A DNA stretch of 33,294 nt, from assembly GCA_009693435.1 (NCBI GenBank), contig SHXF01000049.1:1-33294 (forward strand), in the 5' to 3' direction. This document shows positions 16,152 through 24,571 of this stretch, in pieces. The notes beneath the pieces are model-generated. The model was given only the letters and a program-made list of their open reading frames with translations, was not told where the DNA came from and did no database searches. Both the position numbers and the translations under genes were made by a program. The stretch comes from Betaproteobacteria bacterium (GTDB lineage Bacteria > Pseudomonadota > Gammaproteobacteria > Burkholderiales > SG8-39). Position 1 is the stretch's first letter, and every line of letters begins with the position of its first letter.

Positions 16152-17416
16152 CAGGAATTTCCCATCATTTCCCGAGGATCGGTAATCCGGCCGGCAACCG
16201 CTGAACACGCCACAGATGCAGGCGACGCAAGATAGATTTGCGCATCCGATGGGCCAAGGCGCCCCGGATCGTTCCGCGTGCCGGTATTGATGGAAGTCTC
16301 GCCAGGAGCGAGCGGCGCGATGCGTCCTGCCGCGCAGGGGCCGCAGCCGGGAGCGGTGACGATGGCGCCGGCGTCTGAAAAAATCTGGAGCAAGCCTTCG
16401 GCGGAGGCTTCGGCATAGATGCCGTAGGTGGCCGGCGTGATGAACATTCGGACGCCCGACGCAATCTTCCGGCCCCGCAGGACCGCCGCCGCGCTCCGCA
16501 AGTCGGTAAGCAAGCCCGAGGCGCAGGAACCGATGAAGGCGTGATGAACCGGAATGCCGAGTGCGTCTGTGATTGGCGCTACGCGGTCGGGGCGCGGCGG
16601 AAGGGCAATTTGCGGCGGAACATCGGCGAGATCGCAACGGACTTCAAGCACGAAAGTGGCATCCGGGTCGCTGCGTACCAGATTCGGATCGTGAACGCCG
16701 CGCGCCGCCAGATATGCGCGGGTGATTTCATCCGGCGCCACGATCGCGGATTTTGCACCAATTTCCAGCGGCGTATTGCACAGCGTGAAGCGCGCATCGA
16801 AGGGCAGATTCCGCAGGCCCTCGCCAGAGAATTCGACCGTAGCGTAGTCCACTATTTCCGGATCGAGATCGGAAATCAGTTTCTGCGCGACGTCACGCAC
16901 CGAAACCCAGGGATTCATCTTTCCGCTGATTATCACATGCACGGTCTGCGGCACCCGAAGCCAGACCGAACCGAATGCGAGCACATCCGCTATTTCGGTC
17001 AGAAACGGAATTCCCAGCGCGCCCACCGCGCCGTAATTCGGCACGTGGGTGTCGTAAGCTGCGACATACATCCCCGGAAGGATCAACCCAATTTCCACCG
17101 GAAACACATGGCCATGTCCGCCGCGGCCCACGTCGAAGAAGTGTCCGATCGCATACTTCCTGGCAAAATCCCGGACTTTTCTCTGCCGCAGCGCCGCCTC
17201 CGGCGACACCGCCACTGGCTCATGATCGGTAACGAATACGACTTTTCCCGGTTCCGCAAGCCTCTCGATTCCGTGATCCTCGAGCACGCGCCCGACCGTG
17301 GCTGCGTACCAGTCGTGGACTACAACCAGGTCTGGCACCGGCTCGATCACGTCCCCGGCGCAAACCATTCTGCCGGCGGCACGAGAGAGGATTTTTTCGG
17401 AAATGGTCTGTCGCAT
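16151..17416 (-). CDS. Aconitase-family hydratase large subunit (LeuC/DmdA-like)
   Basis: A 421-residue [4Fe-4S] hydro-lyase subunit. The three cluster cysteines are Cys298 (FIGSCASG), Cys358 and Cys361 (APGCGPC). Other family segments are VHDWYAAT, FVTDHEPVA, AYDTHVPNYGAVGALG and INTGTRNDPGR. The length matches the 420-residue LeuC group that includes homoaconitase, maleate/citraconate hydratase and 2,3-dimethylmalate dehydratase. Start ATG 17416 was chosen for the family N-terminus (TISEKILSRAAG); the frame extends to 17530 without family similarity. It is the first gene of the left operon, with a palindrome 21 bases upstream of its start. With its small subunit and the downstream lyase it probably hydrates a substituted maleate. 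Confidence 0.87.
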   Translation of the reverse strand: MRQTISEKILSRAAGRMVCAGDVIEPVPDLVVVHDWYAATVGRVLEDHGIERLAEPGKVVFVTDHEPVAVSPEAALRQRKVRDFARKYAIGHFFDVGRGGHGHVFPVEIGLILPGMYVAAYDTHVPNYGAVGALGIPFLTEIADVLAFGSVWLRVPQTVHVIISGKMNPWVSVRDVAQKLISDLDPEIVDYATVEFSGEGLRNLPFDARFTLCNTPLEIGAKSAIVAPDEITRAYLAARGVHDPNLVRSDPDATFVLEVRCDLADVPPQIALPPRPDRVAPITDALGIPVHHAFIGSCASGLLTDLRSAAAVLRGRKIASGVRMFITPATYGIYAEASAEGLLQIFSDAGAIVTAPGCGPCAAGRIAPLAPGETSINTGTRNDPGRLGPSDAQIYLASPASVACSAVAGRITDPREMMGNS

Positions 17417-17436
17417 TGTCTTCACGCTTCCATGGC

Positions 17437-17449
17437 TTGTCCGGCACAA
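17437..17449. promoter_or_regulatory. Candidate operator (TTGTCCGGCACAA) upstream of the LeuC-like gene
   Basis: TTGT and ACAA arms flank a 5-base centre. It differs in one base from TTGTCCGACACAA at 30446-30458, upstream of the car-like operon. It lies 21 bases before the LeuC-like start, a place where a bound protein would block transcription or translation initiation. The TTGT...ACAA layout is compatible with GntR/FCD regulators. A weaker copy (CTGTCCGACGCAT, 10 of 13 bases matching the 30446 site) is at 17518-17530. Confidence 0.5.
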
Positions 17450-17517
17450 CGCAAAAGGGCCGGCACGGCGAAACGGCCGAAACGCTTCCCTGTCAATTCG
17501 TCCGCTTTGCGAGAAAC

Positions 17518-17530
17518 CTGTCCGACGCAT
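17518..17530. promoter_or_regulatory. Second, imperfect operator-like site
   Basis: CTGTCCGACGCAT matches the 30446-30458 palindrome at 10 of 13 positions, including the core TGTCCGAC, 81 bases upstream of the 17437 site. Two sites at this spacing would suit cooperative binding or looping. Half-site matches also occur inside genes, so confidence is low. Confidence 0.3.
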
Positions 17531-17623
17531 ATACCGGGTGTCCTGCCGCCCGTGCCGGAGTCAATGTACAGGCAATTGAACCGCACCGAGTGTAGATCAA
17601 TTCCACCGGTCGTTCTAAGACCC

Positions 17624-17629
17624 TATAAT
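17624..17629 (+). promoter_or_regulatory. Possible sigma-70 -10 box for the MFS gene
   Basis: A perfect TATAAT lies 98 bases before the MFS start. No convincing -35 hexamer is seen at 16-18 bases upstream (the best region, TTCCAC, is poor), so this is a weak or activator-dependent promoter at most. Confidence 0.35.
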
Positions 17630-17727
17630 GTGCCCCGGCAGTTTAGCAATGCGTCGGCCGCTGCACCCCCCACCCATCCCCAAGCACCTCTGCCAGCACG
17701 TGCTTTCACGAGAATTCCGGAAGCGTT

Positions 17728-19035
17728 TTGCAAAAATCGGATAGTCCGGTCTCGCGCATTCCTGCACTGATCAAGCGCAACACGGCTTTGTTCGCGCTGT
17801 CCCAGTCATTTACCGGCACAGGCATGATGTTCGCCTACGCACTCGGACCGCTGATGATCATATCGCTGACCGGTTCCGCATCGCTTGCCGGTTTGTCGGT
17901 GGGACTGCTCGGGCTCAGCCGGTTTATGGTCGCCTATCCGGTTGGCAAGATTACCGATACCTACGGGCGCAAGCCAGGGATCCTGCTCGGCCTCGCCCTC
18001 GGTCTGGTCGGCACGGTGCTGCTGGGGCTGTCGATGAGTTGGCGCAGCGCTCCGGTACTGGTAGGCGGCATGCTTGTCTTTGGCATGGGTATGAATGCGG
18101 CGCAACAATTACGGGTGGCCGCAACTGATATGTTTCCGCCCCGGCTGCGTGCCCAGGCGCTGGGGTATGTTGCGCTGGGTTCGATGGCGGGGCTTGTTCT
18201 CAGCCCGTTCATGATCAGCGCCGCCGAGAAAGTCGCCCTCGCCACGGGACAGGATCCGCTCGGCCTGCCCTGGCTGTGGTTGCCAGCCCTGATCGTGCTG
18301 GGCATGATACTGGTTGCATTCGTGCGACCGGATCCGAAAGAAATCGGCATGCATCTCGAGCGGTACTACCCCGACTATGTTCCCTCGCACGACACCATGC
18401 CCATGCATCGCCGCAAGGAATTCAGCGTCCGCGACCTGCTCGCCGACGGGCCGACCCGGCTGGCTATTGCATCGAATTGCGCCGGAGTCGGGAACATGGC
18501 GATTGTCATGGTTCTGACCTCGCTTGTACTGGCCCACCACGGCCACTCCCTCAGCGCCATTGCGTTTTCTCACATGCTGCATTCCGCCGGTATGTTCGCC
18601 TTCACCATACCGCTGGGCAAACTTGCCGATCGCTTCGGACGCAAGGAGGTGATGCTGCCGGGTGTTGCGATCGCGCTTGTCGGCGCAGTGCTGGTAGCCT
18701 TTACCGATTCGTATCAACTGATAACCGCGGGCACTTTTCTTGTGGGACTGGGATGGGCGGCCGCCAACGTTGCGGCAACCGCATTGATAGCCGATCGCGC
18801 CGAGACTTCGGAACGGGGGCGCGCCATAGGCGTGAGCGACTCGTTCGGTGGCGCGATAAGCGTTCTGATGGCACTGGTGACCGGGCCGCTGATCGAATGG
18901 TCCGGATTGCCGGCGGCCGGGATGGTCGCGGTCCTGGTATCGCTTGCGCCTTTACCCGTGATGATTTCGCTGCACAAGACGCGCCGGTCGGCACAGCGGG
19001 CGGCATCACGCGCCGCGCGGAACACGCCTTCCTGA
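17728..19035 (+). CDS. Major facilitator superfamily transporter
   Basis: A 435-residue inner-membrane protein with about 12 hydrophobic segments. MFS motif A appears in both halves: DTYGRKPG near residue 75 and LADRFGRKE near 300, the pattern left by the internal duplication of the family. The second half also has VGLGWAAANVAATALIADR, typical of drug or aromatic/organic acid transporters. The start is TTG 17728, with GGAAG just upstream and no ATG or GTG before the first helix; this should be checked. It is divergent from the left operon and followed by a cupin gene. Import or efflux of a pathway compound is plausible; the sequence does not settle direction. Confidence 0.88.
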   Translation: MQKSDSPVSRIPALIKRNTALFALSQSFTGTGMMFAYALGPLMIISLTGSASLAGLSVGLLGLSRFMVAYPVGKITDTYGRKPGILLGLALGLVGTVLLGLSMSWRSAPVLVGGMLVFGMGMNAAQQLRVAATDMFPPRLRAQALGYVALGSMAGLVLSPFMISAAEKVALATGQDPLGLPWLWLPALIVLGMILVAFVRPDPKEIGMHLERYYPDYVPSHDTMPMHRRKEFSVRDLLADGPTRLAIASNCAGVGNMAIVMVLTSLVLAHHGHSLSAIAFSHMLHSAGMFAFTIPLGKLADRFGRKEVMLPGVAIALVGAVLVAFTDSYQLITAGTFLVGLGWAAANVAATALIADRAETSERGRAIGVSDSFGGAISVLMALVTGPLIEWSGLPAAGMVAVLVSLAPLPVMISLHKTRRSAQRAASRAARNTPS

Positions 19036-19215
19036 GGCTGACATTGTCGCGCGTCTCGCAAGCGCGCCGCTGCGACTGCAGGCCCAGCCACTGATGGCAG
19101 AATATTGCCCTGGAGGCCGGGACTGGCTAAGCTCTTGGCATCAGGCCGCGGACCGCTCTTCGGGCCGTCCTTTTCGCATACTGTCGGCGGATCCGAAAGT
19201 CCACAGGAGAATCAT

Positions 19216-19758
19216 ATGAGCGTCGCAAGACACCCCAGGTCGAAAGAACTAGCCAACGCCACGCTGGATGAAATTGCGGAACGTTTTGTCGCCCGGTTCC
19301 GGGATCGCAAGGCGGACTGGGCCGCATTCGAGGACGCAAAAATTGACGGCTACAAACGCGCCCAGCACCGGTTCATCGGAGCGGGCGGTTCGGGCAAGCA
19401 TGGCGATCAAAACGTCATTCCTCCGGGCGGTTTTACGGTTTCCATCATGTACGTCCTGCCCGGCCAGGGAAACGCCCCACATACCCACGAAGTCGAAGAA
19501 GTGTTCTTCGTGCTGCAGGGTCACCTAACGGCCTTCATAGAGGACGAAACCGGCCGGCGCATCGACGTGAGGCTGGGACCGTGGGAATGCATCTCATGTC
19601 CTGCCGGCGTAATTCACGGCTACATCAATGAAAGCCTGGAGCCTGTGTATTTCCAGGTGATGCTCGGACGCGGTCGTCCGGAAGCGATGGGATATGCCGA
19701 CGAGGAACTGTTCCAGCGGCGCGAGGCGCATCTGGCGGAGAAGCCGAAGGCGGCGTAG
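19216..19758 (+). CDS. Cupin-domain protein (single-domain metal-binding cupin)
   Basis: A 180-residue cupin. The first cupin motif gives His89-x-His91 and Glu95 (PHTHEVEEVFFVLQG) and the second gives His134 (PAGVIHGYIN), a complete 3-His/1-Glu metal site. N-terminal residues 1-60 form a helical extension with no recognised domain. Start ATG 19216 has a strong AGGAGA. Such proteins can be ring-cleaving dioxygenases, isomerases or non-enzymatic binders; this one is closest in form to small dioxygenase-like cupins found in aromatic clusters. It is 180 bases after the MFS gene on the same strand. Function remains inferred. Confidence 0.85.
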   Translation: MSVARHPRSKELANATLDEIAERFVARFRDRKADWAAFEDAKIDGYKRAQHRFIGAGGSGKHGDQNVIPPGGFTVSIMYVLPGQGNAPHTHEVEEVFFVLQGHLTAFIEDETGRRIDVRLGPWECISCPAGVIHGYINESLEPVYFQVMLGRGRPEAMGYADEELFQRREAHLAEKPKAA

Positions 19759-19875
19759 CTTCCGCGCACTCCGGGTCCGGCACTCCGCGCGCAAGGTTGA
19801 CTTCCCGCCGATGCCTGGCTGCAAGCGAGGACTTTCGCAGGGTGCCTTCTGAAATTATCAACGGCGAGAGACGTT

Positions 19876-19887
19876 CCGGTTAACCGG
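19876..19887. repeat. 12-bp perfect palindrome in the convergent gap
   Basis: CCGGTTAACCGG is self-complementary and lies between the cupin (plus) and the ferredoxin (minus), which converge here. No U-rich tail follows, so it is not a standard terminator. No other structure was seen in the 136-base gap. Confidence 0.4.
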
Positions 19888-19894
19888 GATTCTC

Positions 19895-20215
19895 CTAAGT
19901 CGGACGGCCGTAGAGCGCCTGCCCGTCCTCCTTCACATCGAAAACCGCGATGCGGTAACCAGGGCAGTTCACGCCCTTGCCGTTACTCAGGCGAAATGTA
20001 TAGCTGTGCTGCGCACAGCGGATCATCTTGCCGCCGCCGGCAATTTGTGCATCGATAAGCGTTGCGTTCTGATGGGGGCAGGTGCGCTGGACGCCACGAA
20101 ATCCGGTAGCGGTCTTGAATATGATGATGTGCTCGCTGCCGATCCGCGCACGCAATGGAAACACGGAATCCGTCGGGTCGGCTCCGGCAATCAATTCCCA
20201 GCCGTCATCACCCAT
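19895..20215 (-). CDS. Stand-alone Rieske [2Fe-2S] ferredoxin
   Basis: A 106-residue soluble Rieske protein with Cys46-x-His48 (CPHQNA) and Cys67-x2-His70 (CAQHSYTF), the full ligand set. It probably carries electrons from a reductase to a Rieske oxygenase. ATG 20215 is the best start; a longer frame reaches 20296 but overlaps the preceding Bug gene, which ends at 20254. It differs from the CarAc-like domain fused to the dioxygenase at 26850-28034, which has CTHALASLSEG and CPLHGGAF, so the two may serve different oxygenases, for example the one at 12063-13187. It is the last gene of the right operon. Confidence 0.88.
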   Translation of the reverse strand: MGDDGWELIAGADPTDSVFPLRARIGSEHIIIFKTATGFRGVQRTCPHQNATLIDAQIAGGGKMIRCAQHSYTFRLSNGKGVNCPGYRIAVFDVKEDGQALYGRPT

Positions 20216-20253
20216 GGGATCCCGGCGTACGAGGTCGCGCTGCCATCTATTAT

Positions 20254-21234
20254 CTATTCGCCCTTCAGCTTGAGCTTGTCGGCAACCGCGCGCCATTTCG
20301 CCAGATCGCGCTTGAGCCGGTTCGCTGTTTCGCCCGGGGTGCTGTTCACCGGGATCAGTTCGAGTTCCGCGAGCCGGGACTGGATCGCGGGCACTTTCAT
20401 TACATTGCCCAACTCTGTGTTCAGGATCTCCACGATCGTAGCGGGCGTACCCGCAGGGGCGAGCAATACGTAGTTGCCCACCGAGGTTTCGTTGCTCGCA
20501 TAGCCGAGTTCCTTCATCGTCGGAATGGTCGGCGCCAGCGGTGAGCGTTTCGACCCCATTACTGCAAGTACGCGCACTTTCCCGCTGCGCGCCAGCGCCC
20601 AGATGCTCGCCGTAGGGGTGATGAGCATGGGAACGTCTCCGCTCAGCACCGCGGGAAGCGCATCGGCGATGCCTTTGTAGGGAACATGCGTCATCTCGAT
20701 ACCGGCTTCGGCTGAAAACAACAGCATTGAAAGATGGCCGGGGCTCGCGAGACCGCCGGAAGCGAAATTCAGCGGCTGCTTCTTCGCCAGTGAAGCCAGT
20801 TCTGCGACGGTGGTGACTGGTAACGCAGGATTGACGATCAGGGCCTGCAGGGCTTCGAGCGCCAGGGACACGGGCGCGAAATCCGCGACCGGATCGAAGG
20901 GTGTATTCGGGTTGATCACCGGGGCCACAGTCAGCGTGGCGTCCACGGTGAACACCAGTGTGTAGCCGTCCGGTGGAGCTTTGGCAACGGCGGCAGCGCC
21001 GATCGCACCCGCAGCACCTGGCCGGTTATCGATGATCACGGGCTGTTTCAGCCGCTCGCTCAGCCTTTCGAATAGCAACCGGCCCACCACGTCAGCCGGG
21101 CCCCCCGCTGCCCACGGCACCACCATGCGCACCGATTTCGAGGGATAGCTTTGCGCATGCACCTGCACGGAGAAAAATGAAATAGTGCCGGTAAGGACAA
21201 TGGCAGCGAAAAATCGCGCTGATAGACATCGCAT
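20254..21234 (-). CDS. Bug/TctC-family solute-binding protein
   Basis: A complete 326-residue periplasmic receptor. It has a signal peptide ending near VHAQ, then YPSKSVRMVVPWAAGGPAD, IIDNRPGAAG, APPDGYTL, FASGGLASPGH and VPYKGIADALPAVLSGDV, which together define the family and both lobes. Start ATG 21234 is preceded by AGGAGA at 7 bases; the upstream frame to 21300 is shadow. It lies between the GntR regulator and the ferredoxin, and it is the only full-length one of three Bug proteins in the window. The ligand is unknown; carboxylated aromatics or dicarboxylates are typical. Confidence 0.93.
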   Translation of the reverse strand: MRCLSARFFAAIVLTGTISFFSVQVHAQSYPSKSVRMVVPWAAGGPADVVGRLLFERLSERLKQPVIIDNRPGAAGAIGAAAVAKAPPDGYTLVFTVDATLTVAPVINPNTPFDPVADFAPVSLALEALQALIVNPALPVTTVAELASLAKKQPLNFASGGLASPGHLSMLLFSAEAGIEMTHVPYKGIADALPAVLSGDVPMLITPTASIWALARSGKVRVLAVMGSKRSPLAPTIPTMKELGYASNETSVGNYVLLAPAGTPATIVEILNTELGNVMKVPAIQSRLAELELIPVNSTPGETANRLKRDLAKWRAVADKLKLKGE

Positions 21235-21300
21235 TTTCAAATCTCCTGGTCTTATTCGAACCTCGAATCCGGCACGTGCATGCGCCAAGTCTTGTGCCAT

Positions 21301-22032
21301 TCAGGGCCAGAACTCGTCGTCGGACAACGTCTGGATCAGTTCAGCTGCACGGCGCGCGTGCTGTCTGGCCAGCGCCTCGGCCCGGCGCGCGCGTCCCTCA
21401 AGGATCGCCCTGGCAATCGCCTTGTGGTCGGCCACCGATCGCGCCAGTCCGGCGTGATCGAGCAAGGCGTGAAAGCGCACGCGAAAGCCGGGCACCTGCA
21501 TCTGGCGCACGCTTTGAACCAGTCGTGCATTGCCTGCGATCTCGAGTATCAGTCCATGGAACGCGGCATTTTCGTCCATGTGGGTGGTGGCGGTACTGGC
21601 TACATCCTCCCGGTCCCAGACAGCGGCGGCGGATTCCAGTCGCAAGCGATTTTCGTCTAGTTCGATGCGTGCTGCCGCGAGACGCGCGCCAAGGCCATCC
21701 AGCGTACCTCGGACTTCGAACAGGTCCCACACGCCCTGGCGTGACAAGCGCCGAACCGAACTGCCGCGCCCGGGGATGCTCTCCACCAGCCCTTCGCCCT
21801 CCAGTTGCGCGAAGGCCGCCCGGGCGGTGCTGCGACTGACCGAAAAAGCAGCCGTGATTTCGGCCTCGACCAGCCTTTGTCCTGGCGCATAGCGTCCATT
21901 GAAAATGCCCGTGCGCAGGCTGTCCGCAACGCGCTCGGCAGCCGGCTGTCCTGTCTCGCCTGCGGTGCGAGTCGATTGCGTCTCTGCGATTCTGGTCGCT
22001 CTTGAGGGACCCCGGTCGATAACGGCGCCCAC
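21301..22032 (-). CDS. GntR-family transcriptional regulator, FadR/FCD subfamily
   Basis: A 243-residue regulator. The winged helix-turn-helix spans about 30-97 (RVADSLRTGIFNGRYAPGQ, then VSRSTARAAFAQLEGEGLVE). The C-terminal FCD ligand domain shows Asp153 (MDENAAFH with His159), His203 (ADHKA) and His225 (ARQHARR), the usual metal/carboxylate-binding pattern. It starts at GTG 22032, 2 bases after the LivF stop, so it is embedded in the right operon. GntR-type regulators (CarR) are known for some car operons. The TTGT...ACAA palindromes at 17437 and 30446 are its best candidate operators; this is inference. Confidence 0.88.
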   Translation of the reverse strand: MGAVIDRGPSRATRIAETQSTRTAGETGQPAAERVADSLRTGIFNGRYAPGQRLVEAEITAAFSVSRSTARAAFAQLEGEGLVESIPGRGSSVRRLSRQGVWDLFEVRGTLDGLGARLAAARIELDENRLRLESAAAVWDREDVASTATTHMDENAAFHGLILEIAGNARLVQSVRQMQVPGFRVRFHALLDHAGLARSVADHKAIARAILEGRARRAEALARQHARRAAELIQTLSDDEFWP

Positions 22033-22034
22033 AG

Positions 22035-22766
22035 TCAGATACCCAGATAAGCCGCGCGCACGCGGTCATCGACCAGCAGCGCGGCGCCCTCGCCTTCCAG
22101 GACGATTTCGCCGTTCTCCATGACGTAGGCGCGCCGGCACAACTCCAGCGATTCGACCACATTCTGTTCGACCAGCAGCACGGTAAGTCCGCTTTCGTTC
22201 AACTGCCGTATGACATCGAACACCAGATTCACCAGGGTGGGCGCCAATCCCAGCGACGGTTCGTCAAACATGATGAATTCCGGATTCGACATCAGGCAGC
22301 GGCCGATCGCGAGCATTTGCTGCTCGCCGCCCGAGAGGGTGCCGGCGTCCTGTCCGCGGCGCTCCTTGAGCCGCGGAAACATGGCGAACACGCGTTCCAG
22401 ATTCTTCGCCTCCTGCGCCCGGGCGCGCTTCAGAATGGCGCCGAGTTCGAGGTTTTCCTGGACCGACAGAACGGGAAAAATCTGCCGTCCCTCGGCCACT
22501 TGCGCCAGCCCCAGCTCGCCTACCTGATCGGGTCGCCATCCGCGAATGGCCCGTCCTCCATAGCTGATACTGCCTGCGTGCGCGGGTACCATGCCGTGTA
22601 TGGCACGTATCAGCGTAGTCTTGCCCGCCCCGTTTGCCCCGACCACCGATACGATTTCTCCACGGTGCACCGCAAGCGAAACGCCGCTCAGTGCCTGCGC
22701 GTCGCCGTAGCGCACTTCCAGTCCGCTAACCTCCAGCAGGCACTCCGGGGACGATGCTTCATTCAT
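22035..22766 (-). CDS. livF: Branched-chain amino acid-type ABC transporter ATPase (LivF-like, second copy)
   Basis: A 243-residue ATPase with Walker A GANGAGKTTLI (near 43-53), signature LSGGEQQML and Walker B IMFDEPSLGLAPT, and the H-loop region LLVEQNV. It overlaps the LivM-LivG fusion gene by four bases (ATGA). It is of the same family as the LivF at 5432-6226 but clearly diverged, so the two importers are not a recent duplication. Confidence 0.92.
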   Translation of the reverse strand: MNEASSPECLLEVSGLEVRYGDAQALSGVSLAVHRGEIVSVVGANGAGKTTLIRAIHGMVPAHAGSISYGGRAIRGWRPDQVGELGLAQVAEGRQIFPVLSVQENLELGAILKRARAQEAKNLERVFAMFPRLKERRGQDAGTLSGGEQQMLAIGRCLMSNPEFIMFDEPSLGLAPTLVNLVFDVIRQLNESGLTVLLVEQNVVESLELCRRAYVMENGEIVLEGEGAALLVDDRVRAAYLGI

Positions 22767-24562
22767 GCCCGCGCGCGCCTGCCGAGGTAGTTTTCAATGG
22801 TGCGCGGGTCTCGCGCCACCTCCGCAGGCGAGCCCTCGGTGGCTTTCTCGCCATGGTGCAGAACAACCACCCGGCCCGCCAGTTCCATCACCACGCGCAT
22901 CACGTGTTCTATCAGCAGGATGGTTAGACCGGCCGAATTGAGTTCCCGCAGCACGCGCACGATTTTTGCGTACTCGGCCGGCCGCAGTCCTGCCATCACT
23001 TCATCTAGCAGCAACAAGCGCGGTTGCGTAGCGAGAGCACGCACCACCTCGACCAGCTTGCGATCGGGCAAGGTGAGGGATGATATGGACGCATGCGCCT
23101 TGTCGCTGAAGCCGAAGCGCTCCAGCAACCCACAGGCTCGGGAACGCGCTATTCGGACATTGCGTTCGCGCAACAATGCCCCGACCATCACGTTTTCCAG
23201 CACGCTCATGCCGTGGAACGGACGCACGATCTGGAAAGTCCGGCCTATTCCTGCAGCGCACACGCCCTCAGAGGTCACGCCCGCCAGCGAGCGTCCCGCG
23301 AAAATGATGCGGCCGGCATCCGCTGCGATGGCCCCTGAAATGAGATTGAAACAGGTGGTCTTGCCGGCGCCATTCGGGCCGATGAGCGCGACTATCCCGC
23401 CTTCGGGGACCTCGAAGGTAACCTCATTCACCGCCCGGAGACCATGAAAGGATTTGCTCAAGCCCTCCAGTCTCAACAATGGCTCCGGTCGACCGGCCGC
23501 CAGGATAACCGGCGTGACAACTGTTGCGAGCGCCGGGAGCGGCTCGTGCGCGTCCGCGGCGCCTGCACGATTGGATTCGGAGTCAAGGCGCAGAGCGCGG
23601 CGCAGCCGCGGCCATACACCTTCAGGCATGAACAACACGATGCCTATCAGTACCAGTCCATAGACCAGCGTGCTAAGGCCGCTGAGGGCGAATTTCTCCG
23701 CAAGGGTGTTAGTCAATTCTCCCAGCGGAACGACGATCAGTGCGCCCAGTAGCGGGCCGATCAGGGTGCCCAGGCCGCCCACCACCGGACCGACCAGCAG
23801 GTTGATGCTCATCGCGAGCGAAAATACCGTGTCGGGATAGAGATTGCCGACAAACAGGACATATGCCGCGCCCCCCACCGCCGTCATGCCGCCGCTCAGA
23901 GTAGCGGCAATCACTTTCAGATGGAACGCGCGCACACCGGTGGCACGGGCGGCCTCTTCGTCGGCCTGAATCGAACGCCACAGATAGCCGATACGCCCGC
24001 GCAGCAGCCATGTCGACAACAGCAACGCGATCGCATTCATCGCCAGGTACAGGTAGAAGTACACCGTCGTACCGCCGCGCAAGGTCGCCCAGGGATTGTT
24101 GTCCGCGGCCAGAGCCGGGAGCACAAAGCCGCTGGACCCACCCACAAAGTCCCAGTTGTCGAACAGAATTCGGAAAAATTCGCCCAACGCGAGGGTCAGT
24201 AACGCAAAATAAATTCCCCGCAAGGCAAAGCGGAATCCGACAAAACCGACGACGAGCCCGGCGAGTGCACCGGTTGCGCCGCCGGCCAGCGCGCTTGCCC
24301 AGATATTGAACCCGAACTTTGCCGAGAGTATGGCTGTGACGTATCCACCCAGCCCCATGAACAACGCATGTCCCAGCGAAAGCTGGCCGACGAAACCCGT
24401 CATGATGTTCCACGACTGGCCGAGATAGGCGTACTGAAGCACCAGGATGGCGATGGACAGCACATAGCCTTTGGCGAACAGCGGAGCGAGTGCCATGGCG
24501 GCAAACAGCCCGGCGATGATCGCAATGGACCTTCTATCCGGAGTCATAAAGCGCCCGGTCAT
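22763..24562 (-). CDS. Fused LivM permease-LivG ATPase of Liv-type ABC importer
   Basis: One 599-residue chain holds a permease and an ATPase. Residues 1 to about 320 are LivM-like, with the segment [18 protein letters not shown] and about eight hydrophobic spans. A polar linker (about 320-360) follows. Residues 361-599 are LivG-like with Walker A GPNGAGKT (395-402), the variant C-loop LPDRKLVEV (498-506), Walker B LLLLDE (516-521) and IEHVM. It occupies the place of the separate livM and livG genes of the left importer. Fused LivMG proteins occur in Proteobacteria. Start ATG 24562 has TGAGG formed in part by the LivH stop codon. Confidence 0.9.
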   Translation of the reverse strand: MTGRFMTPDRRSIAIIAGLFAAMALAPLFAKGYVLSIAILVLQYAYLGQSWNIMTGFVGQLSLGHALFMGLGGYVTAILSAKFGFNIWASALAGGATGALAGLVVGFVGFRFALRGIYFALLTLALGEFFRILFDNWDFVGGSSGFVLPALAADNNPWATLRGGTTVYFYLYLAMNAIALLLSTWLLRGRIGYLWRSIQADEEAARATGVRAFHLKVIAATLSGGMTAVGGAAYVLFVGNLYPDTVFSLAMSINLLVGPVVGGLGTLIGPLLGALIVVPLGELTNTLAEKFALSGLSTLVYGLVLIGIVLFMPEGVWPRLRRALRLDSESNRAGAADAHEPLPALATVVTPVILAAGRPEPLLRLEGLSKSFHGLRAVNEVTFEVPEGGIVALIGPNGAGKTTCFNLISGAIAADAGRIIFAGRSLAGVTSEGVCAAGIGRTFQIVRPFHGMSVLENVMVGALLRERNVRIARSRACGLLERFGFSDKAHASISSLTLPDRKLVEVVRALATQPRLLLLDEVMAGLRPAEYAKIVRVLRELNSAGLTILLIEHVMRVVMELAGRVVVLHHGEKATEGSPAEVARDPRTIENYLGRRARA

Positions 24563-24571
24563 GCCGTTACC

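Larger units (their letters stand above)
17417..17727. other. Divergent intergenic region, 311 bases
   Basis: This region separates the left minus-strand operon from the plus-strand MFS gene. It contains a 13-base palindrome (17437-17449), a related imperfect copy (17518-17530), a perfect minus-strand TTGACA (complement at 17491-17496) that lacks a good -10 box at normal spacing, and a plus-strand TATAAT (17624-17629). No gene or RNA was recognised in it; open frames crossing it are shadows of the flanking genes. Confidence 0.7.

Noticed and set aside
15612..16637. Long minus-strand frame upstream of the LeuD-like start
   Set aside because: Only the part from 16151 has family similarity; the upstream part overlaps the LeuC-like gene in another frame.
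15612..17416. Leucine biosynthesis isopropylmalate isomerase LeuCD
   Set aside because: The variant substrate loop, the lack of leuA/leuB neighbours and the catabolic setting with a KRCGH lyase argue against it.
17491..17496. Perfect TTGACA on the minus strand as the main promoter of the left operon
   Set aside because: No acceptable -10 hexamer lies at 16-18 bases, so I do not call it as a sigma-70 promoter.
16541..17770. Plus-strand open frame of 409 codons running into the MFS gene
   Set aside because: It overlaps the LeuC-like gene in antisense and then the MFS start in another frame; there is no recognisable domain.
19036..19215. Promoter for the cupin gene in the gap after the MFS gene
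   Set aside because: No convincing paired -35 and -10 boxes were seen; the cupin may be co-transcribed with the MFS gene.
21314..21322. GTCGGACAA half-site within the GntR gene
   Set aside because: It is only a half-site inside coding sequence and explained by the codons for the C-terminal acidic residues.
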